Shown piece after piece: positions 1 to 10,776 of a DNA stretch of 22,011 nt. Origin of the DNA: Nemertoderma westbladi (Eukaryota > Xenacoelomorpha > Nemertodermatida > Nemertodermatidae); the NCBI GenBank assembly GCA_032718475.1, contig JAUCBJ010007495.1, positions 1 to 22,011 of the forward strand. The letters are read 5' to 3'. A program made the translations under genes and the position numbers. The notes beneath the pieces were generated by a model. The model was not told where the DNA came from, ran no database searches, and saw only the letters and a program-made list of their open reading frames with translations. Within the stretch, counting starts at the first letter, position 1, and each line of letters starts with the position of its first letter.

Positions 1-950
1 TCATAGCTTTAATTTAAATTTGTCCCAAATATGTTGTTTATGTCCCATATAGGGTGTTTGTGTCCCATATAGGGTGTTTGTGTCCCAAATTGCGTGTGAC
101 TTTCTCAAAATGATTTTACATAGTTTATAAATAAAATGGACATACTCAAAGGAAAATAGAATCCACTATCATAGTTTTAATTTAAATTTGTCCCAAATAG
201 GTTGTTTGTGTCCCATATAGGGTGTTTGTGTCCCAAATAGCGTGTGACTTTCTCAAAATGATTTTAAATAGTTTCTAAATCTCATGGAATACTCAAAAGA
301 ATATAGAATTCACTACCATAGCTTTAATTTAAATTTGTCCCAAATAGGTTGTTTTTGTCCCATATAGGGTGTTTGAGTCCCGTATAGGGTGTGAAATGCT
401 TATAATGATTTCAAATATTTTCTAAATGATAATGGAATACTCAAAAGAATGAATGACATATAGAATTCACTATCATAGCTTTAATTTAAATTTGTCCCAA
501 ATAGGTTGTTTATGTCCCACATAGGGTGTTTGTGTCCCATATAGGGTGTTTGTGTCCCAAATAGCGTGGGACTTTCTCAAAATGATTTTACATAGTTTAT
601 AAATATAATGGAATGCTCAAAAGAAAATATAATTCACTATCATAGCTTTAATTTAAATTTGTCCCAAATAGGTTGTTTTTGTCCCATATAGGGTGTTTGT
701 GTCGCATATAGGGTGTTTGTGTCCCAAATTGCGTGTGACTTTCTCAAAATGGTTTTACATAGTTTATAAATAAAATGGACATACTCAAAGGAAAATAGAA
801 TCCACTATCATAGTTTTAATTTAAATTTGTCCCAAATAGGTTGTTTGTGTCCCATATAGGGTGCTTGTGTCCTGTATAGGGTGTGAAGTGCTTATAATGA
901 TTTCAAATAGTTTCGAAATGTAATGGAATATTCAAAAGAATATTCCAGGT
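1..950 (+). repeat. Satellite array block 1 (+ orientation)
   Basis: Tandem array of a compound monomer. Each unit has a body (ACTTTCTCAAAATGATTTTA, then an AT-rich stretch, GAATTC-like sequence and TTTAATTTAAATT) followed by two to four copies of a 20-bp module TGTCCCATATAGGGTGTTTG and its variant TGTCCCAAATAGGTTGTTTG. Landmark TCTCAAAATG falls at 103, 251, 575 and 742, so monomers are 148 or 167 bp, differing by one 20-bp module. Some units replace the ACTTTCTCAAAATG part with a GTGAAATGCTTATAATG variant. No open frame persists. The block is the same family as the three later blocks and opposite in orientation to the next one. Confidence 0.95.
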
Positions 951-1215
951 ACTAAATAGTACTACGTTAGAATGAATACTGTAAATGAACCGAAATGAAT
1001 GCAATTTTCGCCCACAAATAATTATCCCTATGATCCCTACGAAGTACTTAGACTGACCAATATGTATACTAACAATCCGAAATTTTGGTTTTCTTAAAAA
1101 GTCTAAAGCAAAATGCTACTAAATATAAAATAAGGAAAAATAAGGGAAGGAAGCAGCGGTACATTCAGTTGGAATAGATTGGAATTGGTAGAAGAAAGGA
1201 AAAAATATTATTTTT
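951..1215. other. Non-repetitive spacer between oppositely oriented satellite blocks
   Basis: About 265 bases that share no satellite module. The array reads + to the left and - to the right, so this is a switch point of an inverted array. The spacer is AT-rich, includes AAATAAGGAAAAATAAGGG, and has no usable ORF or RNA-gene signal. It could be the junction of two separate foldback-like elements or the loop of one inverted duplication. Confidence 0.7.
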
Positions 1216-4200
1216 ATTATTCCATTACATTTAGAAACTATTTGAAATTATTATAAGCAATTCACACCCTATACGGGAGTCAAACACCCTATATGGGACA
1301 AAAACAACCTATTTGGGACAAATTGAAATTAAAGCTATGGTATTGAATTCTATATTCTTTTGAGTATTCCATGAGATTTAGAAACTATTTAAAATCATTA
1401 TAACCAATTCACACCCTATATGGGACTCAAACACCCTATATGGGACAAAAACAACCTATTTGGGACAAATTGAAATTAAAGCTATGGTAGTGAATTCTAT
1501 ATTCTTTTGAGTATTCCACGAGATTTAGAAACTATTTAAAATCATTTTGAGAAAGTCACACGCTATTTGGGACACAAACACCCTATATGGGACAAAAACA
1601 ACCTATTTGGGACTAATTGAAATTAAAGCTATGGTAGTGAATTCTATAGTCTTTTGAGTATTCCATTACATTTCGAAACTATTTGAAATCATTATAAGCA
1701 CTTCACACCCTATACGGGACACAAACACCCTATACGGGACACAAACACCCTATATGGGACACAAACAACCTATTTGGGACAAATTTAAATTAAAGTTATG
1801 ATAGTGGATTCTATTTTCTTTTGAGTATTTCCATGAGATTTATAAACTATGTAAAATCATTTTGAGGAAGTCACACGCTATTTGGCACAAAAAAACACCC
1901 TATATGGGACGAAAACAACCTATTTGGGACAAATTGAAATTAAAGCTATGGTAGTGAATTCTATATTCTTTTGAGTATTCCATTACATTTCGAAACTATT
2001 TGAAATCATTATAAGCACTTCACACCGTATACGGGACACAAACACCCTATACGGGACACAAACACCCTATATGGGACACAAACAACCTATTTGGGACAAA
2101 TTTAAATTAAAGCTATGATAGTGGATTATATTTTCTTTTGAGTATTTCCATTATATTTATAAACTATGTAAAATCATTTTGAGGAAGTCACACGCTATTT
2201 GGCACATAAACACCCTATATGGGATGAAAACAACCTATTTGGGACAAATTGAAATTAAAGCTATGGTTGTGAATTTTATATTCTTTTGAGTATTCCATTA
2301 CATTTAGAAACTATTTAAAATCATTATAAGCAATTCACACCCTATACGGGAGTCAAACACCCTATATGGGACAAAAACAACCTATTTGGGACAAATTGAA
2401 ATTAAAGCTATGGTAGTGAATTCTATATTCTTTTGAGTATTCCATGAGATTTAGAAACTATTTAAAATCATTATAAGCAATTCACACCCTATATGGGTCT
2501 CAAACACCCTATATGGGACAAAAACAACCTATTTGGGACAAATTGAAATTAAAGCTATGGTAGTGAATTCTATATTCTTTTGAGTATTCCATGAGATTTA
2601 GAAACTATTTAAAATCATTTTGAGAAAGTCACACGCTATTTGGGACACAAACACCCTATATGGGACAAAAACAACCTATTTGGGACAAATTGAAATTAAA
2701 GCTATGGTAGTGAATTCTATAGTCTTTTGAGTATTCCATTACATTTCGAAACTATTTGAAATGATTATAAGCACTTCATACCCTATATGGGACACAAACA
2801 CCCTATACGGGACACAAACACCCTATATGGGACACAAACAACCTATTTGGGACAAATTTAAATTAAAGTTATGATAATGGATTCTATTTTCTTTTGAGTA
2901 TTTCCATGAGATTTATAAACTGTGTAAAATCATTTTGAGGAAGTCACACGCTATTTGGCAAGAAAAACTCCCTATATGGGACGAAAACAACCTATTTGGG
3001 ACAAATTGAAATTAAAGCTATGGTAGTGAATTCTATATTCTTTTGAGTATTCCATTACATTTCGAAACTATTTTAAATCATTATAAGCACTTCACACCCT
3101 ATACGGGACACAAACACCCTATACGGGACACAAACACCCTATATGGGACACAAACAACCTATTTGGGACAAATTTAAATTAAAGTTATGATAGTGGATTC
3201 TATTTTCTTTTGAGTATTTCCATGAGATTTATAAACTATGTAAAATCATTTTGAGGAAGTCACACGCTATTTGGCACATAAACACCCTATATGGGACGAA
3301 AACAACCTATTTGGGACAAATTGAAATTAAAGCTATGGTTGTGAATTTTATATTCTTTTGAGTATTCCATTACATTTAGAAACTATTTAAAATCATTATA
3401 AGCAATTCACACCCTATATGGGACTCAAACACCCTATATGGGACAAAAACAACCTATTTGGGACAAATTGAAATTAAAGCTATCTTAGTGAATTCTATAT
3501 TCTTTTGAGTATTCCATGAGATTTAGAAACTATATTTAAAATCATTTTGAGAAAGTCACACGCTATTTGGGACACAAACACCCTATATGGAACACAAACA
3601 CCCTATATGGGACAAAAACAACCTATTTGGGACAAATTGAAATTAAAGCTATGGTAGTGAATTCTATATTCTTTTGAGTATTCCATTACATTTCGAAACT
3701 ATTTAAAACCAGTATAAGCAATTCACACCCTATATGGGACTCAAACACCCTATATGGGACAAAAACAACCTATTTGGGACAAATTGAAATTAAAGCAATG
3801 ATAGTGAATTATATTTTATTTTGAGTATTCCATTATATTTATAAACTATGTAAAATCATTTTGAGAAAGTCACACGCTATTTGGCACACATACACCCTAT
3901 ATGGGACACAAACACCCTATATGGGACATAAACAACCTAGTTGGGACAAATTTAAATTAAAGCTATGATAGTGAATTCTATAGTCTTTTGAGTATTCCAT
4001 TGCATTTCGAAACTATTTGAAATGATTATAAGCACTTCATACCCTATATGGGACACAAACACCCTATACGGGACACAAACACCCTATATGGGACACAAAC
4101 AACCTATTTGGGACAAATTTAAATTAAAGTTATGATAGTGGATTCTATTTTCTTTTGAATATTCCATTATATTTATAAACTATGTAAAATCATTTTGAGA

Positions 4201-4605
4201 AAGTCATACGCTATTTGGCACACTAACACCCTATATGGGACAAAAACAACCTATTTGGGACAAATTTAAATTAAAGCTATGATAGTGAATTCTATTTTCT
4301 TTTGAGTATTCCATTATATTTATAAACTATGTAAAATCATTTTGAGAAAGTGACACGCAATTTGGGATACAAACACCCTATATGGGACACAAACACCCTA
4401 TATGGGACATAAACAACCTATTTGGGACAAATTTGAATTAAAGCTATGATTATGAAGTGGAGTTTTCGGTATTCCTTTACATTTATAAACTATTTTAAAT
4501 AATTTTGATAAAGCTACAGGCTATTTTGGACAAAATCAACCTATACGTGACACTAACAACCTATTTGAGTCAAATTTTAGACTTATGAAGGACTATTTGG
4601 GATGA
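1216..4605 (-). repeat. Satellite array block 2 (- orientation) with ~1075-bp higher-order repeat
   Basis: Reverse-complement copies of the block 1 family (CCCTATATGGGACACAAACA modules and AAATTAAAGCTATG bodies). Several monomer variants alternate: one with AGCAATTCACACCC, one with AGCACTTCACACCC and one with GAAAGTCACACGC. The order of variants repeats with a shift of about 1075 bp. For example, ACGGGAGTCAAACACC is near 1276 and 2347, and GGTTGTGAATTTTATATTC is near 2263 and 3338. This indicates a higher-order repeat of six to seven monomers present about twice, with a third, diverged partial copy. The outer end decays after about 4440. No gene is present. Confidence 0.93.
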
Positions 4606-4839
4606 GTTGAGTCTGGGGGAGGAGGTTGCGATATCACTAATTTGATTTTCATTTAATTATTATTATACGAATGTATTTAGATTTATTATAAGTGAATAAA
4701 TTGCACCACATGAATAAATTGCACAATGAATAAGTTGCACAACATGAATAAATTGCACAATATGAATAAATTGCACAACATGAAATGAAATAACGTGACT
4801 ATGATGACCCTATAGCCTATAATGCATCACAGTCTTACA
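4606..4839. repeat. Left arm of a ~240-bp diverged inverted repeat
   Basis: The reverse complement of 7591-7848 aligns along most of this stretch. Shared landmarks in order are GTTGCGATAT, TTATTATACGAATGTATTTA, repeated ATGAATAAATTGCACAAC units of about 18 bp, GTGACTATGATGAC, CTATAGCCTA and GTCTTACA. Both arms lie immediately inside oppositely oriented satellite blocks, so the inverted repeat continues outward into the satellites. The 18-bp units number about five here (roughly 4693-4786). I see no target-site duplication. Confidence 0.85.
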
Positions 4840-5449
4840 AGCCATTTGCAAGGCACCCACAGTATATCTTTAACCATAACTTGGGAACATGTATTCCAAA
4901 TGCCCTTATTTAGAATGGGAATTTCCACTGTACATATACCTCAACCAGCTCTTGTCCCAAATACGTTGCTTGGTCCAGTATAGGTTGTTATAATGAGCCC
5001 CGGATTCGTAGCTGACACTTGGATTATATATCAGTGGAATTTTCCATTAACCTTTACATTATATAGCCAATAAGGGAGATGCCTAACTGTAGGAATGTTG
5101 GTATTGGTCCGATGACGAGGAGTTGGCTCATATGATGATTTGATTGGATGCCCCTATATTGGACAGGTTGGAAATCATTAGGCAACGTATTTGGGACAGG
5201 TAGGACTAATAGAAAGCCCCATAGAAGTGAAGGGAAACACCCTATTCTGGACAATGATGTAGATACTATTGAAAAATGTCCACCTATTGCCCAGCTTGCT
5301 GCCAAATCAATTTAATTTAAATCACTTTTAGCAGACCTTTTATGTTTGGTGTTAACACCAATTTTAATTTGACATTATTTTATTTTATATATAGATAACT
5401 TAATTTTAATAGAATAAATTAACTCCGGGTGGAGTGTATATATTTAAAA
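4840..5449. other. Spacer with decayed satellite modules; no gene seen
   Basis: About 600 bases without a supported gene. Single decayed modules remain: CTTGTCCCAAATACGTTG near 4953 in + orientation, and CGTATTTGGGACAGG near 5190 in - orientation. These suggest older satellite DNA. The part from 5310 to 5450 is AT-rich, with a GGTGTTAACACC palindrome. An 83-codon open frame on the - strand here has no recognisable domain and is probably chance. Confidence 0.6.
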
Positions 5450-6775
5450 AATGGCCTTTCCTCTCAGCGGCCAACCAGTTAGCCATCCTACCTTTCGCCG
5501 TGAGGACCAGCCAGCATAATCTGTCACCAGTAGTCAGTCGTAGTATTATGTAGTCAGCCGGTCGACCATGGCTACGCTTTCCTGGTATGACCTCATGTTT
5601 ACTTCTCTGACAGTGCCCACTGAATCTTAATCTGCGTTCACGGAGGGTGGTTGATACATGTGGTATTGTACCATAAAGCTTGGCGTTTGTTATGTGTTGT
5701 CTCCAGCTGATGTTTAGGGCTAGCCTTAGTTAGTAGTCTTGTGTAGCAACCATCAATTCGTTGTTCAAGTGATTTAGTCATTACAGAATATTATGACATA
5801 CAAAAAGATACTGTACGACTTACAGAATATGACATACAAATAGTAGTGTCCAGGTCTCACCCCCATATAAAAATACACTTTCCACTGTGGCTAAAAATAA
5901 CTTAGTATTCAGGTACCTTGAAAGATCTGATTTCCATATGGTATCCATTTTTTTTATAGATGTATTTGATTGCCAACATTTCCAGCATTTTACCTCTATG
6001 GGTGGAGTGTAATGCTGCTTTCTTGAAGTCCACAAAAGTCAGGACAACGCAACGGGGAGATTCTTTGACTTAATTCCTTCAATCAGTCTCCGTAGCGCAA
6101 GTATCTGAGCTATTGTTGATCTTGGTCGAAATCCGTTTTGGCTCTTGCGCAGCAGATTCTCGATGTGAGGCCTAATTCTATGTATATAGAACATTTTGTT
6201 GTAAATAGTCGCAGCTACCACAAACACACAGATCCCACGATAGTTTGTTGGTATACCGAAGTTTCCTCTCTTGGGGAGAGGCTTTAGTTGACCTTTAGTC
6301 CAAATTGGTGGTGGCTTTTCCCCTTTCAGCATCCGGTTGCAAACATTCAATAATGGTCTGTTTAGCACTCCGGTTTTCCATACCTCCGCTGGGATTTCAT
6401 CTAATCCACTCGCTTTATTATTGGACATGCTTTTAATGTTTCTTTGAAGTTCGGCAGGTGTGAAGTCCCCTGTTTCTATAGGTAGCGTCTTGTCATATTT
6501 TTTCCTTGTAGGGCTGACCTCGATGTTTGGTGGCTACCCGAGCAAGTTGCAGAAATGCTCTTTCCATTTCCCAACACGTTCTTCAGGACTATCAACTTTT
6601 AGGCACCCCTTTGAATAACTTTTCCGACCAGATAGCTCATTTACAGTTTTTCAGGTAAGTCTTGATTGTTGCTGTATGTGAGCAGTTGCAGTTGTAATTT
6701 TAATTGCCCTGTATGTACTTGTCCTGGCTGATCGTGTATGCAGCCTCCTTAGCTACTGTCTTCGCTGAAGACAGG
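5450..6775 (-). pseudogene. Broken LINE (non-LTR) reverse transcriptase, palm core deleted
   Basis: Read on the - strand, conceptual frames give a non-LTR reverse-transcriptase protein in order. A linker ending in SPEERVGKWKEHFCNLLG comes first, then the finger region (NNKASGLDEIPAEVWK and LPKRGNFGIPTNYRGI), then QNGFRPRSTIAQILALRRLI. Motif A follows with FVDFKKA near 6036-6013. The next recognisable block is already the thumb (IWKSDLSRY, TVESVFLYGGETWTL, about 5940-5840), followed by the C-terminal region (RIDGCYTRLL, LNISWRQHITNAKLYG, RERRLRFSGHC, about 5790-5560). The palm with the usual YxDD/FADD motif is absent, so roughly 200 residues were deleted. In-frame stops at 6651-6653 and 6534-6536, plus several frameshifts, make it non-functional. 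The family resembles RTE-like elements common in cnidarians and echinoderms; the clade assignment is tentative. No endonuclease domain is visible. Confidence 0.85.
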
Positions 6776-6867
6776 TAGATAGCAACTAAATACAGAATTG
6801 TGGAAATTCACAATTACGGAATCATGAATAGACAAGTGCAAAAAATGCATTAGTGTTTACATCATTG

Positions 6868-7600
6868 TCCAGAATTGGGGTTTCCCTCCAGTATACGATG
6901 GTTCGACAACATTTGTGTCAACTGTTGATGGTGACACAGAACCATTTGAAGTGTTATGGGGCGTCCTCCAGGGAGACACACTTGCACCATTCTTGTTCAT
7001 AATTGTTGTTGACTATGTTCTACGCATGTCCTTAGATCATCATAATGATGATGGGGTGATGATAACTCCACCTACTGGCTCCAAAAGTCGAGGAAATCCT
7101 GCCAAGTACCTAACTGATCTAGACTTTGCTGATGACTTAGGAGTACTCTCAGAATCACTAGAGGGAGCCCAACGGCTCCTCAGCTCATTATAACATGCTG
7201 CTTCTAGTGTTGGTGACCAAAATTTTGACAGTTAACTTTGAAAGTTATCAGCAAATCTCTGATCGGATGAGCATAAGCTCAAAGGATGGTATGCTTGAGC
7301 ATGTGGACGACTTCTGTTACCTGGGATCATGGATCCGGAAGTCAGGTGAGGTGAGGACCTTCGAATACGTAAGGAAAAGGCATGGGCAGCCTTGAATAGG
7401 CCTTCCAGGATTTGGAAGGCACCGAGAATTAATCGGAAACTTAAGGTCCGATTATTTAGAGCAGCAGTAGTTCCAGTACTCCTCTATGGGAGTCCATGCT
7501 GGGCTCTAACTGCTGAGGACACCAAATCTCTGGATGGCACATTCACAAGAATGCTACGCCGGGTTCATTGTGTCAAGTACAATGCACACTGTAAGACAGT
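6868..7600 (+). pseudogene. Broken LINE (non-LTR) reverse transcriptase, palm and thumb only
   Basis: A + strand relic of a second non-LTR reverse transcriptase. The first frame (about 6870-7193) encodes the palm: STVDGDTEPFEVLWGVLQGD is motif B, and DLDFADD (FADD at 7125-7136) is catalytic motif C. It ends at TAA 7191-7193. Frame changes follow, with DGMLEHVDDFCYLGSWIRK near 7285-7345, then RIWKAPRINRKLKVRLFRAA and VPVLLYGSPCWALTAED as the thumb, and LDGTFTRMLRRVH near 7530-7575. Fingers and motif A are missing, so it starts mid-domain. Its thumb differs clearly from that of the neighbouring - strand relic, so the two come from different elements. The 3' end runs into the inverted-repeat arm at about 7591. 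It is not functional. Confidence 0.85.
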
Positions 7601-7848
7601 GATGGATTGTAGGCTCTATAGTGTCATCATAGTCACATTATTTAATTCCATGTTGTACCATTTATTAATGTTGTGCAATTTGTTCATCTGCAGTTCATGT
7701 TCATGATTTATTCATATTGTGCAATTTATTCATGTTGTGCAATTTATTCATTTATAATAAATCTAAATACATTCGTATAATAATAATAATTAAATATAAT
7801 TAAATTATTAATATCGCACCCTTGTTCACCCAACTCAAAAAGAGCAAA
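7591..7848. repeat. Right arm of the ~240-bp inverted repeat
   Basis: This is the partner of 4606-4839, read as the reverse complement. It contains TGTAAGACAGTGATGGATTG, GTCATCATAGTCAC, several GTTGTGCAATTTATTCAT units of about 18 bp, and AATACATTCGTATAATAATA, then joins the + oriented satellite. The arms differ by small indels and scattered substitutions, including a rearranged stretch near 7680-7710, so the duplication is not recent. Confidence 0.85.
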
Positions 7849-8660
7849 TTGTCCTAAATAGGTTGATTGTGTCCCATATAGGGTGTTTGTGTCCCATGTA
7901 GGGTTTTTGTATCCATATAGGATGTTTGTCTCCCAAATAGCGTGTGACTTTCTCAAAATGATTTCAAATAGGTTCTAAATGTAATGGAATACTCAAAAGA
8001 ATATAGAATTCATTATCATAGCTTTAATTTCAATTTGTCCCAAATAGGTTGTCTGTGTCCCATATATGGTGTTTGTGTCCCATATAGGGTGTTGGTGTCC
8101 CAAATAGCGTGTGACTTTCTCAAAATGATTTCAAATAGGTTCTAAATGTAATGGAATACTCAAAAGAATATAGAATTCATTATCATAGCTTTAATTTCAA
8201 TTTGTCCCAAATAGGTTGTCTGTGTCCCATATAGGGTGTTTGTGTCCCATATAGGGTGTTGGTGTCCCAAATAGCGCGTGACTTTCTCAAAATGATTTCA
8301 AATAGGTTCTAAATGTAATGGAATACTCAAAAGAATATAGAATTCATTATCATAGCTTTAATTTCAATTTGTCCCAAATAGGTTGTCTGTGTCCCATATA
8401 GGGTGTTTGTGTCCCATATAGGGTGTTGGTGTCCCAAATAGCGTGTGACTTTCTCAAAATGATTTCAAATAGTTTCTAAATGTAATGGGAATGCTCAAAA
8501 GAATATTGAATTCATTTTCCTAGCTTTGATTTAAATTTGCCCCAAATAGGTTGTTTGTGTACCATATAGGGTGTTTGTGTCCCAAAATGCCTAGCTTTCT
8601 CAAAATGATTTCAAATAGTTCATAAATGTAATGGAATACTGAAAAGAATATCGAATTATA
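7849..8660 (+). repeat. Satellite array block 3 (+ orientation), homogenised 167-bp units
   Basis: Same satellite family as blocks 1 and 2. Landmark TCTCAAAATG occurs at 7951, 8118, 8285 and 8452, an exact 167-bp period, and these units are almost identical to each other (shared ATAGGTTCTAAATG, GGTTGTCTGTGTCCC and GGTGTTGGTGTCCC variants). The final unit near 8500-8660 is diverged. The homogeneity suggests recent local amplification or gene conversion. No gene is present. Confidence 0.94.
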
Positions 8661-9845
8661 GCTTTAATTCCAATAGCTATATGTTCTAGAACATTATACT
8701 TTTTATTTTAATTATGTTCTAGAATAGTATATAATACTTTTCTATTGTTCCTGACCTCTTCAACGTTGCCATAGTAACAATGATATCTGGTATATGTTTT
8801 AAAAATGTAGTGCTATACGGAGATTTAGCCTAAAAAAAAGTAGAAAAACTAGCTTGTATAAAAAATAAAAATTGTGTTCTAGAACAAAAATATTTTTCAC
8901 AATTGATAGCCAACAGGTGTTCTATAATAATTTTAAAAAATTAGCAAAAACTAGCTTGTATAAAATGTTAATATCTAATAAATCATGTTTTTAAAAATTA
9001 CTAGCTAGTCGATTAGCTAATGTTCTAGAACACAATATTTATTTTGAGAAATGTTGCAATGAAGTCAGTGTTGATATTACTATGCAAAAGTACATCATTT
9101 CATTAATTAATATCACAATATCAAATGCGACTGCATACGGAACTCTAGCCGATATTTTGTATGTCTTAATTCAGTGCAACCCCACCCCCCTCTGAATCTT
9201 AATGAAATTGAGTGGAATATTCGCATTCTGAAGTGGCAAGTTTTAGCATCGTCTCGAGGCTATTCAATTGCTAAACAATCTACTGTAGAACAATCTAAAA
9301 AATAAATGTAATAAAAACTGTGTCCTAATAGCAGATAGGAGGGGTTAAAATAACATGCCACTGTAATCTGCTCCTTTCCCTAAATTGAGAATTTAACATT
9401 GAAGCGGGATATTAATTCGCCAAGGCGGGTTTTGCGTCCAGTTTCCCCCCTGTCTCCCTAAAAGAGAGTAATTAATTAGACTCAATAAAACACCTTTCAA
9501 ACGATTGTAGTTAAAGATTGAAAGCGAAAACAAATATTCTGACGCGTTAAGATTTATAGAATAATAATTGGTGGCCAAGTCACTGAATTAAGACACAATA
9601 ATTCCAGGAGATGGCGTAGGTACGCACCAAAGAAGTGGAACTGGCATTTACCAATAATATATAAAAATAGCTATTAAAATAAGTTGTTTCAAAATTATAA
9701 TACTTGACTATTGAAATGAATCATAAAAAATGTTCTAGAAAACTTTTATTATAAAATCCTTCAAAAATAAAATAAATGATTTTAAAAACGTGTGCCTACT
9801 AAATTTAGTAGGTAGAATGCAGCTTTCATGGTCGTATATATAGTA
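8661..9845. other. AT-rich insert between satellite blocks, with recurring 12-bp palindrome
   Basis: This stretch interrupts the satellite. The palindrome TGTTCTAGAACA occurs at 8682-8693, 8875-8886 and 9021-9032, with one-base variants at 8715-8726 and 9731-9742. A 13-bp phrase AACTAGCTTGTAT recurs near 8847 and 8948. Part of the insert (9162-9595) is bounded by a 15-bp inverted repeat. No ORF longer than about 60 codons is present and none looks coding. Poly-C and AT runs are present but I see no RNA gene. Confidence 0.6.
9162..9595. mobile_element. Candidate MITE bounded by a 15-bp perfect inverted repeat
   Basis: TGTCTTAATTCAGTG at 9162-9176 is the exact reverse complement of CACTGAATTAAGACA at 9581-9595, enclosing 434 bp without a coding frame. 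The size and structure suit a short non-autonomous DNA element. I cannot find a convincing target-site duplication beside the ends and the inner sequences diverge at once, so a chance inverted repeat in AT-rich DNA remains possible. Confidence 0.35.
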
Positions 9846-10332
9846 GGTCATCCAGGGTTTTTGTCTCCCATATGGTGTTTTTGTCCCAAATAGCGTGTGA
9901 CTTTCTCAAAATGATTTCAAATAGTTTCTAAATGTAATGGAATACTAATAAAAAGAATATAGAATTCATTATCATAGCTTTAATTTAAATTTGTCCCAAA
10001 TAGGTTGTTTGTGTCCCATATAGGGTGTTTGTGTTCCCGTATAGGGTGTGAATTGCTTATAATGATTTTAAATAGTTTCTAAATGTAATGGAATACTCAA
10101 AAGAATATTGAATTCATTATCATAGCTTTAATTCCAATTTGTCCCCAAATAGGTTGTTTGTGTCCCATATAGGGTGTTTTTGTTCCATATAGGGTGTTTT
10201 TTACCCAAATAGAATGTGACCTTCTCAAAATGATTTCAACAAGGTTCTGAATGTAATGGAATACTCAAAAGAATATACTGTAGAATTCATTATCATAGCT
10301 TTAATTTCAATTTGTCCCAAATAGGTTGTCAT
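9846..10332 (+). repeat. Satellite array block 4 (+ orientation)
   Basis: About three monomers of the same family, starting in GTTTTTGTCTCCCATATGG and ending abruptly after CCCAAATAGGTTGTC at about 10330. It includes both body variants: TTCTCAAAATGATTTCAAATA units and a GTGAATTGCTTATAATG unit. It appears to be the continuation of block 3, split by the 1.2-kb AT-rich insert. Confidence 0.92.
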
Positions 10333-10776
10333 CGTAAATGACACCGTATTCAAACTAACCCACTAACTTAATGTGTAAAGTGCTGCTTGTAGCTTTGCTT
10401 TACTCTTTGTATGTACAATAGCCCAATACCAGTGGAAGAGTTACATTCCCATCATAGTTAGCAATGAAGCTAAAAATAGCTCAATACAGTAGGGACAGAC
10501 AACACTTCACCTTTGTGAAATGGGACAGATCTGTAGTGCGGGGTAATGTTCCCACTGATGTATCTTGCAGTTTATCACTCAATAACCAATAAAGTCCGTT
10601 GGGAAAGTAGCAAAGCTTTTACAAATCAGGGGCGGGGGTCAAAAAGCTGCTGTTGATATTAATAATGGAGACATTACAAACTTATGTAAATTGCTACAAT
10701 GCTAATGCTAGCTTGATCAATAACTTAATAGTATTAATGTATATATATATATATAATAACTTAATAGTTATCTGCA
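10333..10776. other. Unique sequence; nothing recognised
   Basis: About 440 bases beyond the abrupt satellite edge. There is a short (TA)n tract near 10740-10756, flanked by two copies of ATAACTTAATAGT (near 10721 and 10756). No coding, RNA or regulatory signal could be supported. The sequence CATCCCTCAG just before 10800 could serve as a splice acceptor for the coding relic that follows. Confidence 0.5.

Noticed and set aside
1-950. Regular repeats as a CRISPR array
   Set aside because: There are no unique spacers between short constant repeats; monomers are contiguous, and the window is eukaryotic.
1-4600. CCATATAGG in each satellite module as an SRF-type CArG box
   Set aside because: Only five A/T bases lie between CC and GG; the CArG consensus needs six.
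5054-5305. - strand 83-codon ORF
   Set aside because: It runs through decayed satellite modules and shows no domain or homologous pattern.
6646-6660. TTTTTCAGGTAAGT as paired splice acceptor and donor on the + strand
   Set aside because: It lies inside the - strand reverse-transcriptase relic, in frame with recognisable residues, so the match is accidental.
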